Positions 10,819 to 20,959 of a DNA stretch of 64,000 bases are shown here, piece after piece. Position 1 is the first letter of the stretch. Each line of letters begins with the position of its first letter. The position numbers and the translations under genes are program-made. Where the stretch lies: contig JASEVX010000007.1 in the NCBI GenBank assembly GCA_031761405.1, forward strand, positions 44,160,411 to 44,224,410, read 5' to 3'. The notes beneath the pieces are model-generated. The model made no database searches, was not told the origin of the DNA, and worked only from the letters and a program-made list of their open reading frames with translations. Source of the DNA: Serripes groenlandicus (lineage: Eukaryota; Mollusca; Bivalvia; Cardiida; Cardiidae).

Positions 10819-11313
10819 GCGTTAAGATCGTTTAAACTAATCTTCTAATCTTAAGAAAAGATGTGATATGAAGCCATCTGGATGAACCTTAACAACACCG
10901 TGTCATAGATTGCTTGTTAATGAGCGGGAAACATGCTATTTCTGATTACATCTACTGTTTACCTATCGTTTTGAGATTCTTAACAACTCTTTATTTCGGA
11001 CTAATCCCCTGCGTTTCTGTTGGGCGATTTTTGGAGGTAAAATTGCTCTTTTGTCTCCTATTTCTTTTACCCTGTTTCCGACCCCTTTTGGGGGAAATCA
11101 TTTCCATTATATTGACTGAGAGTGAGTATTTTATTTATTTTATTATAATTCCGACTCTCCTTGATACTCGAAAAGCCTTATGATAAAACCAAAATGGATA
11201 TCATGAGTAATATTGAGCGAATACAAGTTGGGGTGTCCCTGGGTAACAGAAAATCATCTACCAATTGTATATAGCCACCTATTGAATCTGCTATCGTCTC
11301 TCGACGTAGGGTT
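10819..11313. other. No supported gene
   Basis: A hydrophobic 89-codon plus-strand frame (10914-11183) has no recognisable motif or splice context; I do not call it. Confidence 0.5.
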
Positions 11314-12073
11314 GGATATATCTAAAATGGCCGCTACACATGCGTGTGCACTGTTTTAGATATATCTAAAATGGCCCCTACACATGCTTGTGCACTGTTT
11401 TAGATATATCTAAAATGGCCGCTACACATGTGTGTGCACTGTTTTAGATATATCTAAAATGGCCCCTACACATGCTTGTGCACTGTTTTAGATATATCTA
11501 AAATGGCCCCTACACATGCTTGTGCACTGTTTTAGATATATCTCAAATGGCCGCTACACATGTTTGTTCACTGTTTTAGATATATCTCAAATGGCCGCTA
11601 CACATGTGTGTGCACTGTTTTAGATATATCTTAAATGACCGCTACACATGTGTGTGCACTGTATTTGGAGCTAAAATGGCCGCTACACATGCTTGTGCAC
11701 AGTTTTAGATATATCTCAAATGGCCGCTAAACATGTGTGCACTGTTTTAGCTATATCTAAAATGGCCGCTACACATGTGTGTGCACTGTTTTAGATATAT
11801 CTCAAATGGTCGCTACACATGTGTGTGCACTGTTTTAGATATATCTAAAATGGCCGCTACACATGCGTGTGCACTGTTTTAGATATATCTAAAATGGCCG
11901 CTACACATGCGTGTGCAATTTTTTAGATATATCTAAAATGGCCGCTACACATGCGTGTGCAATTTTTTAGATATATCTAAAATGGCCGCTACACATGCGT
12001 GTGCATTGTTTTAGATATATCTAAAATGGCCGCTACACATGTGTGTGCACTGTTTTGGATATAGCTAAATGGC
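11314..12073. repeat. 45-bp minisatellite with an 18-bp palindrome in each unit
   Basis: About 17 units of 'ttttagatatatctaaaa' + 'tggccgctacacatgcgtgtgcactg'. The first part is a perfect 18-bp palindrome, for example at 11354-11371. Variants such as 'atatctcaaatgg' are spread across the array. Confidence 0.95.
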
Positions 12074-13104
12074 TTTTATACTTTCTCACTTATTCAAGAC
12101 TGGTCCTATTATATTCATGTTACGGGTGCTGAACTCCCCCAGATTAAAGATAGTATAGTCAAAGTTTTAAATTGTCTTGAAGTATTAGAATCGTAAATCT
12201 GAGATAAAAGTGATCATTTCACTTTCCAGTACAATAAACATCTAAAAATCCATCTTTTACGCTTCATTTTTACTTGGTAGATGTACAGTACGCCAAATTG
12301 TTCAGTTTCATGACTTTTCAACATTTACTGCCAAAATGGTTTTGAACTATGTATTATTTACTTTGTTGTCACTATAAGCAAAGTTTGCAGAAGTTTCAAC
12401 ATTTTAAAAATTTGATCTCCATCTGGAGTGCAATTCGTTTAAGTACAAAGACAGGCATGACATGAGAAAGTTTCCACTGTGTTGAGAAATCACTAGCTAT
12501 AAGTAATTTATTCATTACATATTTCATCTACAGTTTTCTAGTTTTTATTTCATCATCAATAATTAACTGATTTCATGAGATACTCGATCCTTCGATAACC
12601 AAATTATTGTAATTCAAGTTTTATCGAGTTTCGCTATCAAATAAAGCAAGTCTTCTCTACTCGATTGTGGTTTATCCTATACGATCATTTTGTTTCTATA
12701 TCCATTACATACTGCTTCTAAAGTCGTAAACTGTGATTTATATACCAACACAGAGCATTGAGATGGTCTGGTAAACATTGCGCGGAAAAAGCAACTGCCC
12801 ATTTGTTTTGAGCAATAGCTGTTTTTTTCTTTTAAATGAACAATTGCCGCTGTCATTATCTAATGTGATGCATTTTAGTATGTAAAAATTAAAAAAGAAA
12901 AAATTGATTCGAAATATTAATTGAATTGAACATGTGATAGCCTTTAGACGTCGCATATGTATGATTTACTTGTGTAAGATAGAATAAACGACATAAAAAC
13001 TTATACCAAACTATAAATAATGTCGAGGCTTCTTTTGGCATTGATCTTTAGATATTCTTAGTAAAGTTAGTATTTATCGTCACTACGTAGTGAACATGAT
13101 GAAT
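12074..13104. other. No recognisable feature
   Basis: AT-rich sequence of about 1 kb with no coding, repeat or RNA signal that I can identify. Confidence 0.5.
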
Positions 13105-13351
13105 TAACTCTTTTCCACATACAATAACAATCTCCTTCGCAGAGTTGTCGTTCCTTACACTCATCATACATGTATGGTGAGTGTAAGGAACGACAACTCT
13201 GCGAAGGAGATTGATACAATAAATCTACAATAGACGACAACGAAAACATTTTCTAAAACATAGGAAATCTGGATAAATAAAGGCATAATTACCAAAAAAA
13301 AATATATTGTTACAGAGGCATCAACAAGTGTCTACATGTGGCGAAGGTTTA
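13105..13351. mobile_element. Family A MITE carrying a palindromic insertion
   Basis: Host element ends are 'taactcttttccacatacaa' and 'gtctacatgtggcgaaggtt'. Its left arm is split by an 86-bp palindrome at 13128-13213; removing it restores the usual '-acatacaataaatctaca-' order of the family. Confidence 0.75.
13128..13213. mobile_element. 86-bp palindromic insertion with 9-bp target duplication
   Basis: Two 43-base arms meet with no loop and have one mismatch ('tcatcataca' against 'tgtatggtga'). The ends are 'caatctccttcgcagagttg' and 'caactctgcgaaggagattg'. The flanks 13119-13127 and 13214-13222 both read 'atacaataa', a 9-bp duplication. The whole element is therefore terminal inverted repeat. 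A 9-bp duplication is typical of MULE and possible for Merlin transposons; the class is not proven. Confidence 0.85.
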
Positions 13352-13666
13352 AATCAATACGTTCATCATGTCATACATGAGCAATCATTTACAGTCTATG
13401 AATAGATTTTGACGCTGGTTCAATTTCAGAAAAAGTAATATGCTTTTTACAACAATAGTGTTGTTTATCTGATAACACAGTTTATCAAATAATTCTATGA
13501 TAACGACATTCTAACTATTCAGATACTTCAATATTTTCTATTCTCATATTGCGAGTATTTTGATGACAAAAGTTTCACAGTAATTCGAATATTTCAGTAT
13601 CAATAACATATCCGATATATTAGAATGCATGAACGTAGATAACACAAATATCATATTGTTACGAAT

Positions 13667-13926
13667 ATGAGCCGTCCCGCGAGAAAACCATGGCCTCTGC
13701 GTAATGTATCGACCCAGATCAGCCTGTGCAACCCGCGCAGCCTGATCCAAGCCAACACATTCCGTCTCAGGGGGGATAGAGGTATAGAGTAATGATTCAT
13801 GAAACAGAAAATCCACAGGAAGCGAAAAGTGTCTATCCGGGTAAGCCTACGCGGCATGCTTAGGCTGATCCGGGTCGATACTTTACGCAGAGTCAACAAT
13901 GTTGGTTTTATCGCGGAACGGCTCAT
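13667..13926. mobile_element. MITE family B, complete copy
   Basis: Terminal inverted repeats 'atgagccgtcccgcgagaaa' and 'ggttttatcgcggaacggct' + 'cat'. The body contains 'tcgacccagatcagcctgtg' and 'aatccacaggaagcgaaaag'. About 260 bp and non-coding. The apparent frames through it are shadows. Confidence 0.8.
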
Positions 13927-14729
13927 TTATGTATTTTGATGAAATAAATATCACAGAAATACGAGTTTTCGAGCGGCGCTCTACCAGCCGTAGGATATCT
14001 GCGAGCAGTGAACACCGAAACCACCCTTCGACAGCTTAATCTGGGTCTACACTGTTCGCGTATTACTCACAGGAGGAGTCCTCGTGAAATTACTGAGGAT
14101 TAGCAAGTAATAATATCTTTGTCACACGTGTACTGATTGTGTTAAAGTATCACTCATTTCAATAATTATAGAACAGAACAGAACAGATTTGTATTTGCTA
14201 TTTGGTCCTACGTGTGTTCGCATGATAGATATATTTTATTCAATTTTATAGTTTAATCTTTTGTCACAGGATGTCATTAAATTTCCAAAATTCTTTAACT
14301 TTGGCAATGTATAATAGTGGGATTTTAAAAATGCTTTGCGTACGTCTAAAACATGAGGACAGATCAGTAAAAAAGGATACTCACTTTTAATAGTTTTCAT
14401 ATGACAAAAATTTCATAATCTATTAATTAAAAATATCATACCAGTAGATCCAATAAATCAGTTACATCAATATCCCAATAGTTGGATTATTCCTGTTGTT
14501 AGCAACAATATCGTTAATTCGATGACGACGACATTCCAATAATTCGAATATTTGGGTGACGTTAAGATTCCAACGATACGAATATTTCAGTACACCGACA
14601 ACCAAACATCAGTCTGAAGGCACATAGACATTTAGATAACGGCCTAATTCTCGAGACACCAGTTAATAAATGAGAGTCAGCTTCGAAATATATCTGTCTT
14701 ATTCCAGGTCATAGAATAGAGCAACGACA
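13927..14729. other. No supported gene
   Basis: Contains a short 'agaacagaacagaacag' stretch at about 14171, which resembles the simple tail found next to some invertebrate LINEs, but no LINE body is evident. Confidence 0.45.
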
Positions 14730-14984
14730 TATCGAGGGCTTGGCGTGAAACGGTTGTAACTAAAATTGGTAATTTTTTACCAAGGTTAATCACTTTGCCA
14801 TAAAGTCTTTATAAGCGTTAAATCATTTTTCTTGGTAAACAATGGAAATTTAGGTGCCATTGCTCGTTCTGAGCTATGGCACCTAAATTTGCATTGTTTA
14901 CTAAAAGGGTCAAAATTGCCCCTAAACCAGGGTTTTCAAAATAGGTTTTTAGTTACAACTGTTTCACGCCAAGCCCTCGATATA
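14728..14984. mobile_element. TA-flanked MITE with internal hairpin
   Basis: Terminal inverted repeats of about 35 bp: 'tcgagggcttggcgtgaaac' at the left and 'gtttcacgccaagccctcga' at the right, each bordered by TA. The centre is a separate hairpin ('gtaaacaatggaaatttagg' / 'cacctaaatttgcattgttt') that resembles the family C hairpin. TA target sites suggest a Tc1/mariner-type mover. No transposase. Confidence 0.8.
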
Positions 14985-15256
14985 TAAATGTATTATCGCA
15001 CGCTTAATACATGGCTCGGTGGGGGAGCCTGGGTCATCCACGTGTATCAGTATATAGCGTAAGTAGTTCAAAAGGCTTGTGCATTTCCACTGGGTATATA
15101 TGGGTAATGCCACGTTGTTCGAGCCATTCGAGGCTTGAGCGTTAGAGTAGTGCAGTCAGGCATGGAGGAAAGCCTTGGAACAGGATAGTTACTTTCCCGG
15201 TGTTTTTTTTTTTCATAATTTGATAGAGATATATCGAATAATGTAGACCAATATTA
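14985..15256. other. No recognisable feature
   Basis: Nothing supported. Confidence 0.5.
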
Positions 15257-15535
15257 ACCCTTTCTCATCTGCAGACGCTTTGCTTTTTGACGCATTTGCC
15301 ACAGAGGACATTCGTGCAGTCTGTTCTGACCCTGACCTGTTTGCCAATTAGTCATAGAAGGTTCCACTTTAAAAAGAGTAGTACTGAATGGCTGCCATCC
15401 TTGGCACTCGGGGTTACAGGGTTAGCATTACGACTGACTAGCTTGTGTCAGGATTACTGGTTACTTACCGAGGAAAACGCCGTGATCAAACTGAAAAAGT
15501 GTTGAAGCGGCATAAAACACGAAACAATCAATCAA
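15257..15535 (+). repeat. Composite of MITE end and SINE tail fragments
   Basis: Begins with a family A-like end ('taaccctttctcatctgcag') and ends with a decayed S1-type tail ('aaaacgccgtgatcaaactg', 'cggcataaaacacg', ATCA repeats). Confidence 0.5.
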
Positions 15536-15847
15536 TCATATTAGGTTCCAAGGCTCAAGTGTTTAGATAAAAGATAATGGTTAACTGGTTTAACATTAAC
15601 ATGTACTTGACGTTTTTTATAGTGGCATAGGAACAAGAATGAAGTTTCATCAAAGTCACTATTTCGTTCTGTGCTTTGTAAAAAGGTTTCATATTAATTT
15701 GTATCCGTAATTGGCATTGTCTTTCAAATAATGTTTGAAACCTGAAACTTGACAATCATCTCTACTCGTATCATTGTATAATCCATCGATAATGTGCTTG
15801 TACGTTGGTGTACACTATTACTTGCAGTAGGCAGGGCGGTAGGGCAT
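15536..15847. other. No recognisable feature
   Basis: Nothing supported. Confidence 0.5.
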
Positions 15848-16084
15848 GCAGATAAACGTTTCCTACACGCAGACGCATATTCACGCATCTGCAGCCAACG
15901 ACGTCTGAAAACATTGCAGCAAAAAGAAAAAATTGCTCAAGATTGTTATCACTTACAATATTAAATCATGTATAGGATACATTATATTTAGAAGTCATAC
16001 GTTAAAATATATCAGATCTATCTTTTTCCACAATGTTTTTAAAAGCCGTCTGCTCAAGATGTGCTGTGTGTGGTAGGATTGGAT
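15848..16084. mobile_element. Foldback MITE family A, diverged
   Basis: Left 'cgtttcctacacgcagacgc' and right 'tttttaaaagccgtctgctc'. The ends have decayed. Confidence 0.55.
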
Positions 16085-17317
16085 CAAACCATCGGACGTC
16101 TTTTAAAAAAGGATATGTATCTTCTGATTAGAGTTAAATGCAATACGCATCTCCACTCAATTCTATTCGGCGAATCGACACAATCAATTAATTGGTCATG
16201 AACAAATACATGTATATAGACACGAAATTACGCAAAAATACTTTCTTTTATAATACACGTACAAAGATACATCACATAATTATATTGAGAAAAACGTTTA
16301 CATTTATATTAATGAAAACAAATAATTATAAATTAGCAAATAATTTGTAGTTTTGACTATATATATACCACTTTAAATCAATACAGTTTTCTCTATCCAA
16401 TGATGCTTTTTACTGTTTGGAGATAATACGTAAATAAATCAAGGAATTGAAGTCAATGACATTTGTAGATATTGTTGATGCATGTCCTTATATTTCGAAC
16501 ATTTTAAAAGAAATACTAAACACTGAAAACTTAAAAGATACATAATATGCTGTAGCATTTGATACTTGACGGGCAATTTACAATACTCCCACGTCGTCGG
16601 AGATTTATTTAAAATAAGGGAGATAACACAATCAAAAATGTTTGTTAGACTATATACTAAATGATTTGTCCATCTTGAATTTTCGGCTATTCAATACAAC
16701 AAATAAAATAACGCATTTTTTTCGGGGAAGGGGGTGGGGGATACAAAGACGTACATCCCTTCAAATCTATTCCAAAAAAGGAAATTCATTCGGGCTGTTT
16801 AGTCATTTTTTAGGAACTGTTTCTATTAACAATACTTAACCGGAAACTCATTCACAACCAATACTTTGTGTTTTTGGATGAACGATCTTCGATGTCTTAT
16901 TAACTGAGAAAAAATTACGACTTTCTTCAAAATGGCGTAAAAAAATTTCTTCACGGTCAGTGAAATGCATCGTGGGATGATACGTTCAAATCACAGTTGC
17001 CTTTACAACGATTCTGACTACCCCGCATAAAGAATGGTCTCGAATCAACCTAATACACTTAATTACTCATGAGCACGTGCCCGGTTTTTATGTCCAATGT
17101 AACGGCATGATACATTCACGTGCAATACAATCGGAGCACTCGACAATCACCGTTTCTCTTTATTGTTTTATTTATATGGGTCATCTTACCTAGTTTATAT
17201 TGAAATATTGTGATTGACTGAGGCAAAGGTCAATTTGAGACGACCTGTATTGAAGAGTTGTCAGATCTTTATACGAGCTAGCGAGGTTTAGGTCTGGTTT
17301 TAATGAGATTGGTAAAC
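16085..17317. other. No recognisable feature
   Basis: About 1.2 kb of AT-rich DNA with no supported gene. Confidence 0.5.
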
Positions 17318-18070
17318 AAGAGGCCCATGAGGGCCTATGCTCTACTGGCATGGTTCTTTGGTCATTTTCAATCCAGAGCATGTATGTATGGTGAAGATCG
17401 GATAGTAAATGGAGCCTCTATTGTGTTCACAAGCTCTATTATAGCAATTTTAACAATGTCAAGGGTAATAATCCTGTCATGCAAGGGCACATTTGGCTGT
17501 TTTTTCGAAAGGAACCGAGCTCTCATCAATATTTAACTACTATCTATGTTTGGTGAATATCAGATAGTAAATGGAGCTTCTATTGTGTTCACAAACTCTA
17601 TTATAGCACTTTTGACAATTTCAAGGGCCATAATCCAGTCTTACATTGCGAAAGGAACCGAGCTCTCATCAATACTTAACTACTGTATGAGTTTGATTGA
17701 GATACAATCACAACTGAAGACTTTATCGCGTTCACAAGCAATTGTTTACAGACGGACGGACGGACACATTGGAGAGTACTTGTGGGGTTATTTCGTTTGA
17801 TGTTTTTTTGTGGGGTGCACCCCACAAGTATGCAATTCATTCCGTACTTTAACCCCCTTTTACGGAATGAATAACATTAATATGCAAATGAGATACCCGT
17901 TATAAAAAAAAAAAAAACCTATTTATCGTCTTTATAACGGTGGTGGGTGGGCTTTAGGAAAAACACGAACCGCACAAGTACTCTCTCATGCGGACAGACG
18001 CACGCACGCACGCACGACGGACACAACGCCATCGCATAAGATATTTTGGCCTTTGGCCAGTAGAGCTAAA
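17318..18070. mobile_element. Bivalve-type dispersed repeat with inverted ends
   Basis: Left border 'caagaggcccatgagggcct' + 'atgctctactggc'; right border 'ttggccagtagagct'. The segments 'gctctactggc' and 'gccagtagagc' are inverted copies. The interior holds two tandem copies of about 160 bp (17380-17535 and 17546-17695) with 'atagtaaatggagcctctat', then GACG-type simple repeats (17752, 18000). I associate such 'caagaggcc' repeats with bivalve genomes. No transposase. Confidence 0.6.
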
Positions 18071-18220
18071 AACGAACCCACCAGTCAAATTAAACATGTT
18101 CAATGTTCGGTGATTTCATCATGTAACATTTCATTTCAAAAGGTTCATCTGAACGCACGTCTGTTTTGTTCTATGGTGTTATTACGCGTAGCAAAGCAAT
18201 GGAAATATGTGGGAAGAACG

Positions 18221-18377
18221 TTAACCCTTTCCTACTTGTAGACGCATTGTAACGCATCTACAGCAGACGACTTTTGAAAACATTGTGACAAAAGGAGAAA
18301 TTGATCAAAAAACGTTTTTTGCAAGATTGCTTTCAACGTCGACTGCTGCAGATTTGTTGTATATGGGAAAGGGTTAA
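18221..18377. mobile_element. Foldback MITE family A, short copy
   Basis: TTAA at 18221-18224 and 18374-18377. Termini 'ccctttcctacttgtagacg' and 'gttgtatatgggaaaggg'. It lacks much of the internal spacer (about 157 bp). Confidence 0.8.
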
Positions 18378-18506
18378 AACAAGGGGAAATGGAATGGATG
18401 CGACTTTTAGTGTTGTTGAACTATTGACCACTACTAGTTATTGACCAGATAACGTGATATAGAGTCATGCTTAAACGAACACAAACCCTCTTATCCGCTA
18501 TATTTT

Positions 18507-18706
18507 AAACCCTTTCCCAGAAATACCAAATCAGCAAACAAACGACTTTGAAAACATCTAGGCGAGTGGAAAATCATTATAAAGAAATACCTAGTTATTG
18601 TAAAAGAGTTGAACTTGTAACGGTAAAATGAGAAATTGCATATTATGTGCAACTTCTCCTTTTGCCATATCATTTTAAAAAGTCGCCTGCTGCAGAGTGT
18701 TAAAAT
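18507..18706. mobile_element. Foldback MITE family A
   Basis: Left 'aaaccctttcccagaaatac', inner hairpin region 'gagaaattgcatattatgtg', right 'aaaaagtcgcctgctgcaga'. Confidence 0.65.
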
Positions 18707-19034
18707 AATGTACATGTATATTTGTATATAGGTAATTGCCGTGTTTTCTTAACCGAGTTAAAATAGTTGACCCTTTCCTTGATGCAGACGTCATTTGGCG
18801 ACTCTGCAACTGGCAACATTTGAAAACGTGAGGAGACGATACATAGCTTAAAATAACCGATGTATCCCCTTCCCACAGTGCATTAACTATTTACCAATGA
18901 TCACCGACGCTTTCAAAAACAAAAATCATATCAGGAAAATGGCTAAATGCTTTAAGCTTTTATTAATCACACTCGATGTCTGCTTCCTGGAGGCATAACC
19001 AGTACTCGCGCCGTTTGTGTGAACAAATCCAAAG
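18707..19034. other. No supported gene
   Basis: Contains a family A-like fragment near 18772 ('ccctttccttgatgcagacg'). Confidence 0.45.
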
Positions 19035-19110
19035 ACAGAAACCCGCTCATCACGGGATTCGAACCCGGGAACTTTGGTACGAAAGGCCGACGCTTTACCA
19101 CTGCACCTCT
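19035..19110 (-). repeat. tRNA-like SINE head, minus strand
   Basis: On the minus strand: A-box-like 'gaggtgcagtggtaaagcgt' and B box 'cgggttcgaatcccgtgatg'. The paired acceptor stem of a real tRNA is not evident, so it is best read as a SINE head. Confidence 0.5.
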
Positions 19111-19499
19111 GACTTCCAAAATGTTAATAAATTGACTGAAGCTCAGACTGGTCAAGGTCTTCTCAAGTCGCAAAAAACCCGACGGTCGATATACCTATGA
19201 GATGTCACAATGTTTGTTTTATTGTACGTGTACGTTTAATCGCAGTGCGTGATAGCGTGCGTAATTATGGTACAATAAGACAGTATGCTTACAGAAATCA
19301 AACTTTGGAGTTCCTGTTTATTTCCCGTTATTATGACAGCTCAAGATTTATATCGTTAAAAGTCACGTACGTCCACAGTAAGTAAGTGAGTAATAGCTTA
19401 ATTGTCAAAGTGTAACATATGTAGCTATTCTAGCATATTGATTGCTCTTCTCTCTAAACACGTACATGATGATAATAAACAGTGATGATGACTATTATG
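19111..19499. other. No recognisable feature
   Basis: Nothing supported. Confidence 0.5.
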
Positions 19500-20155
19500 A
19501 TGGCGTCTCGACCAATCGTGATGATGATAATGAACACAACAAATGTTGATGATGAAAACGACGACAAATCGTGATGATGGTAACGATTAATACAAATGTT
19601 GATGATGATGGCAACAACCAATAGGGGATGCTAGTAACGACCACTTTATATGTTGATGATCATAATGACGACACATCGTAATGATGGTAACGACCATTAC
19701 AAATGTTGATGATGATGCTGACGAAAAAACGTAATGATGCTAACGACCATTACAAATGTTGATGATGATGCTGACGAAAAAACGTAATGATGGTAACGAC
19801 CATTACATATGTTGATGATGATGCTGACGACACATCGTAATGATGGTAACGACCATTACAAATGTTGATGATGATGCTGACGAAAAAATGTAATGATGGT
19901 AACGACCATTACATATGTTGATGATGATGATGACGACACATCGTAATGATGGTAACGACCATTACATATGTTGATGATGATGCTGACGACACATCGTAAT
20001 GATGGTAACGACCATTACAAATGTTGATGATGATGCTGACGAAAAAATGTAATGATGGTAACGACCATTACATATGTTGATGATGATGATGACGACACAT
20101 CGTAATGATGGTAACGACCATTACATATGTTGATGATGATGACGACGACATTGAA
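19500..20155. repeat. 53-bp GATGATGAC minisatellite (copy 1)
   Basis: About 12 units of 'atgatggtaacgaccattac' + 'atatgttgatgatgatgctgacgacacatcgta'. The array leads into 'aaataaagttgaaaata' and a family A MITE. The same arrangement occurs at 51060-52560. Confidence 0.9.
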
Positions 20156-20241
20156 ATAAAGTTGAAAATACATGAACGGTTGAAATTCCACTTACATAGG
20201 AAGCCTTTGGAGCCGACTTAGACTCTAGATGATATAATGAC

Positions 20242-20436
20242 TAAACCCTTTCCCACATACAAAAAAACAGCAGTAGACGAAGTTGAAAAAATAAAAGCAA
20301 AATCATAATATATCTCTTTAAGGGAAACGCAATTATTGACTATATAGTTGTTTTCTCTTGTTGTCACAATGTTTTCAACAGTCCTCGGCTACAGATGCGT
20401 CGAAATGCGTCTGCAAACCGTTTCAGTAATACGAAA
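20242..20436. mobile_element. Foldback MITE family A next to the satellite
   Basis: Left 'aaaccctttcccacatacaa', right 'atgttttcaacagtcctcgg' and 'gatgcgtcgaaatgcgtctg'. Confidence 0.65.
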
Positions 20437-20950
20437 TCATAGCTGCTTATAAATTGCATACCGATAATAGGAAAATTATGCAGTTTGCTGGACGCAATTC
20501 TATGAAGTCTGTACCACCAGCTTCATGATAGACCCAGACCAGCCGGCGCATCCGAACCGAACCGTCTAACCAAACTATTAACTGTTGCCTGCTCAAAACA
20601 AACTTTTTATCTCGATATTCCTATATTTTGCTATCGACCTATCCTCATTCAAAGCTTGACAAGTTCATTTTTAAAAAATCAGGATTGAAAGAGAGTTAAA
20701 AGTACAATTACTTTTCACCGAGATGTACATCTATTATCATATTTCCTTTTTAGTATGCATTATTTCCGATTGTTTAAGCCAATCCTACCAGACACCGTAA
20801 ATCTGTAACAGACGACTTTGTTAACATGATAAAAAATATGGAAACTCTATGTAAATTGAAGAATATCATTATTGTATAGAGTTGAAAACATTAAGAGCAA
20901 TTACTCCATTAGTCTAAAGGCTCTCTCAATGGCATTCGGGGTTGCGGCTG
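20395..20950 (+). repeat. Long dispersed repeat (copy 1; copy 2 at 61185-61780)
   Basis: Segments such as 'tgttgcctgctcaa', 'tatctcgatattcc', 'gatgtacatctattatcata' and 'cagacgactttgttaacat' occur in the same order in both copies. No coding capacity seen. Confidence 0.75.
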
Positions 20951-20959
20951 GTTCTCTCC

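Noticed and set aside
8324..10848. Many 70-144 codon frames on both strands in the 43-bp array
   Set aside because: Frames are periodic translations of the satellite, with shifts from variable A runs; no gene context.
10914..11183. 89-codon hydrophobic membrane protein
   Set aside because: AT-rich frame with no splice or promoter context; chance is likely.
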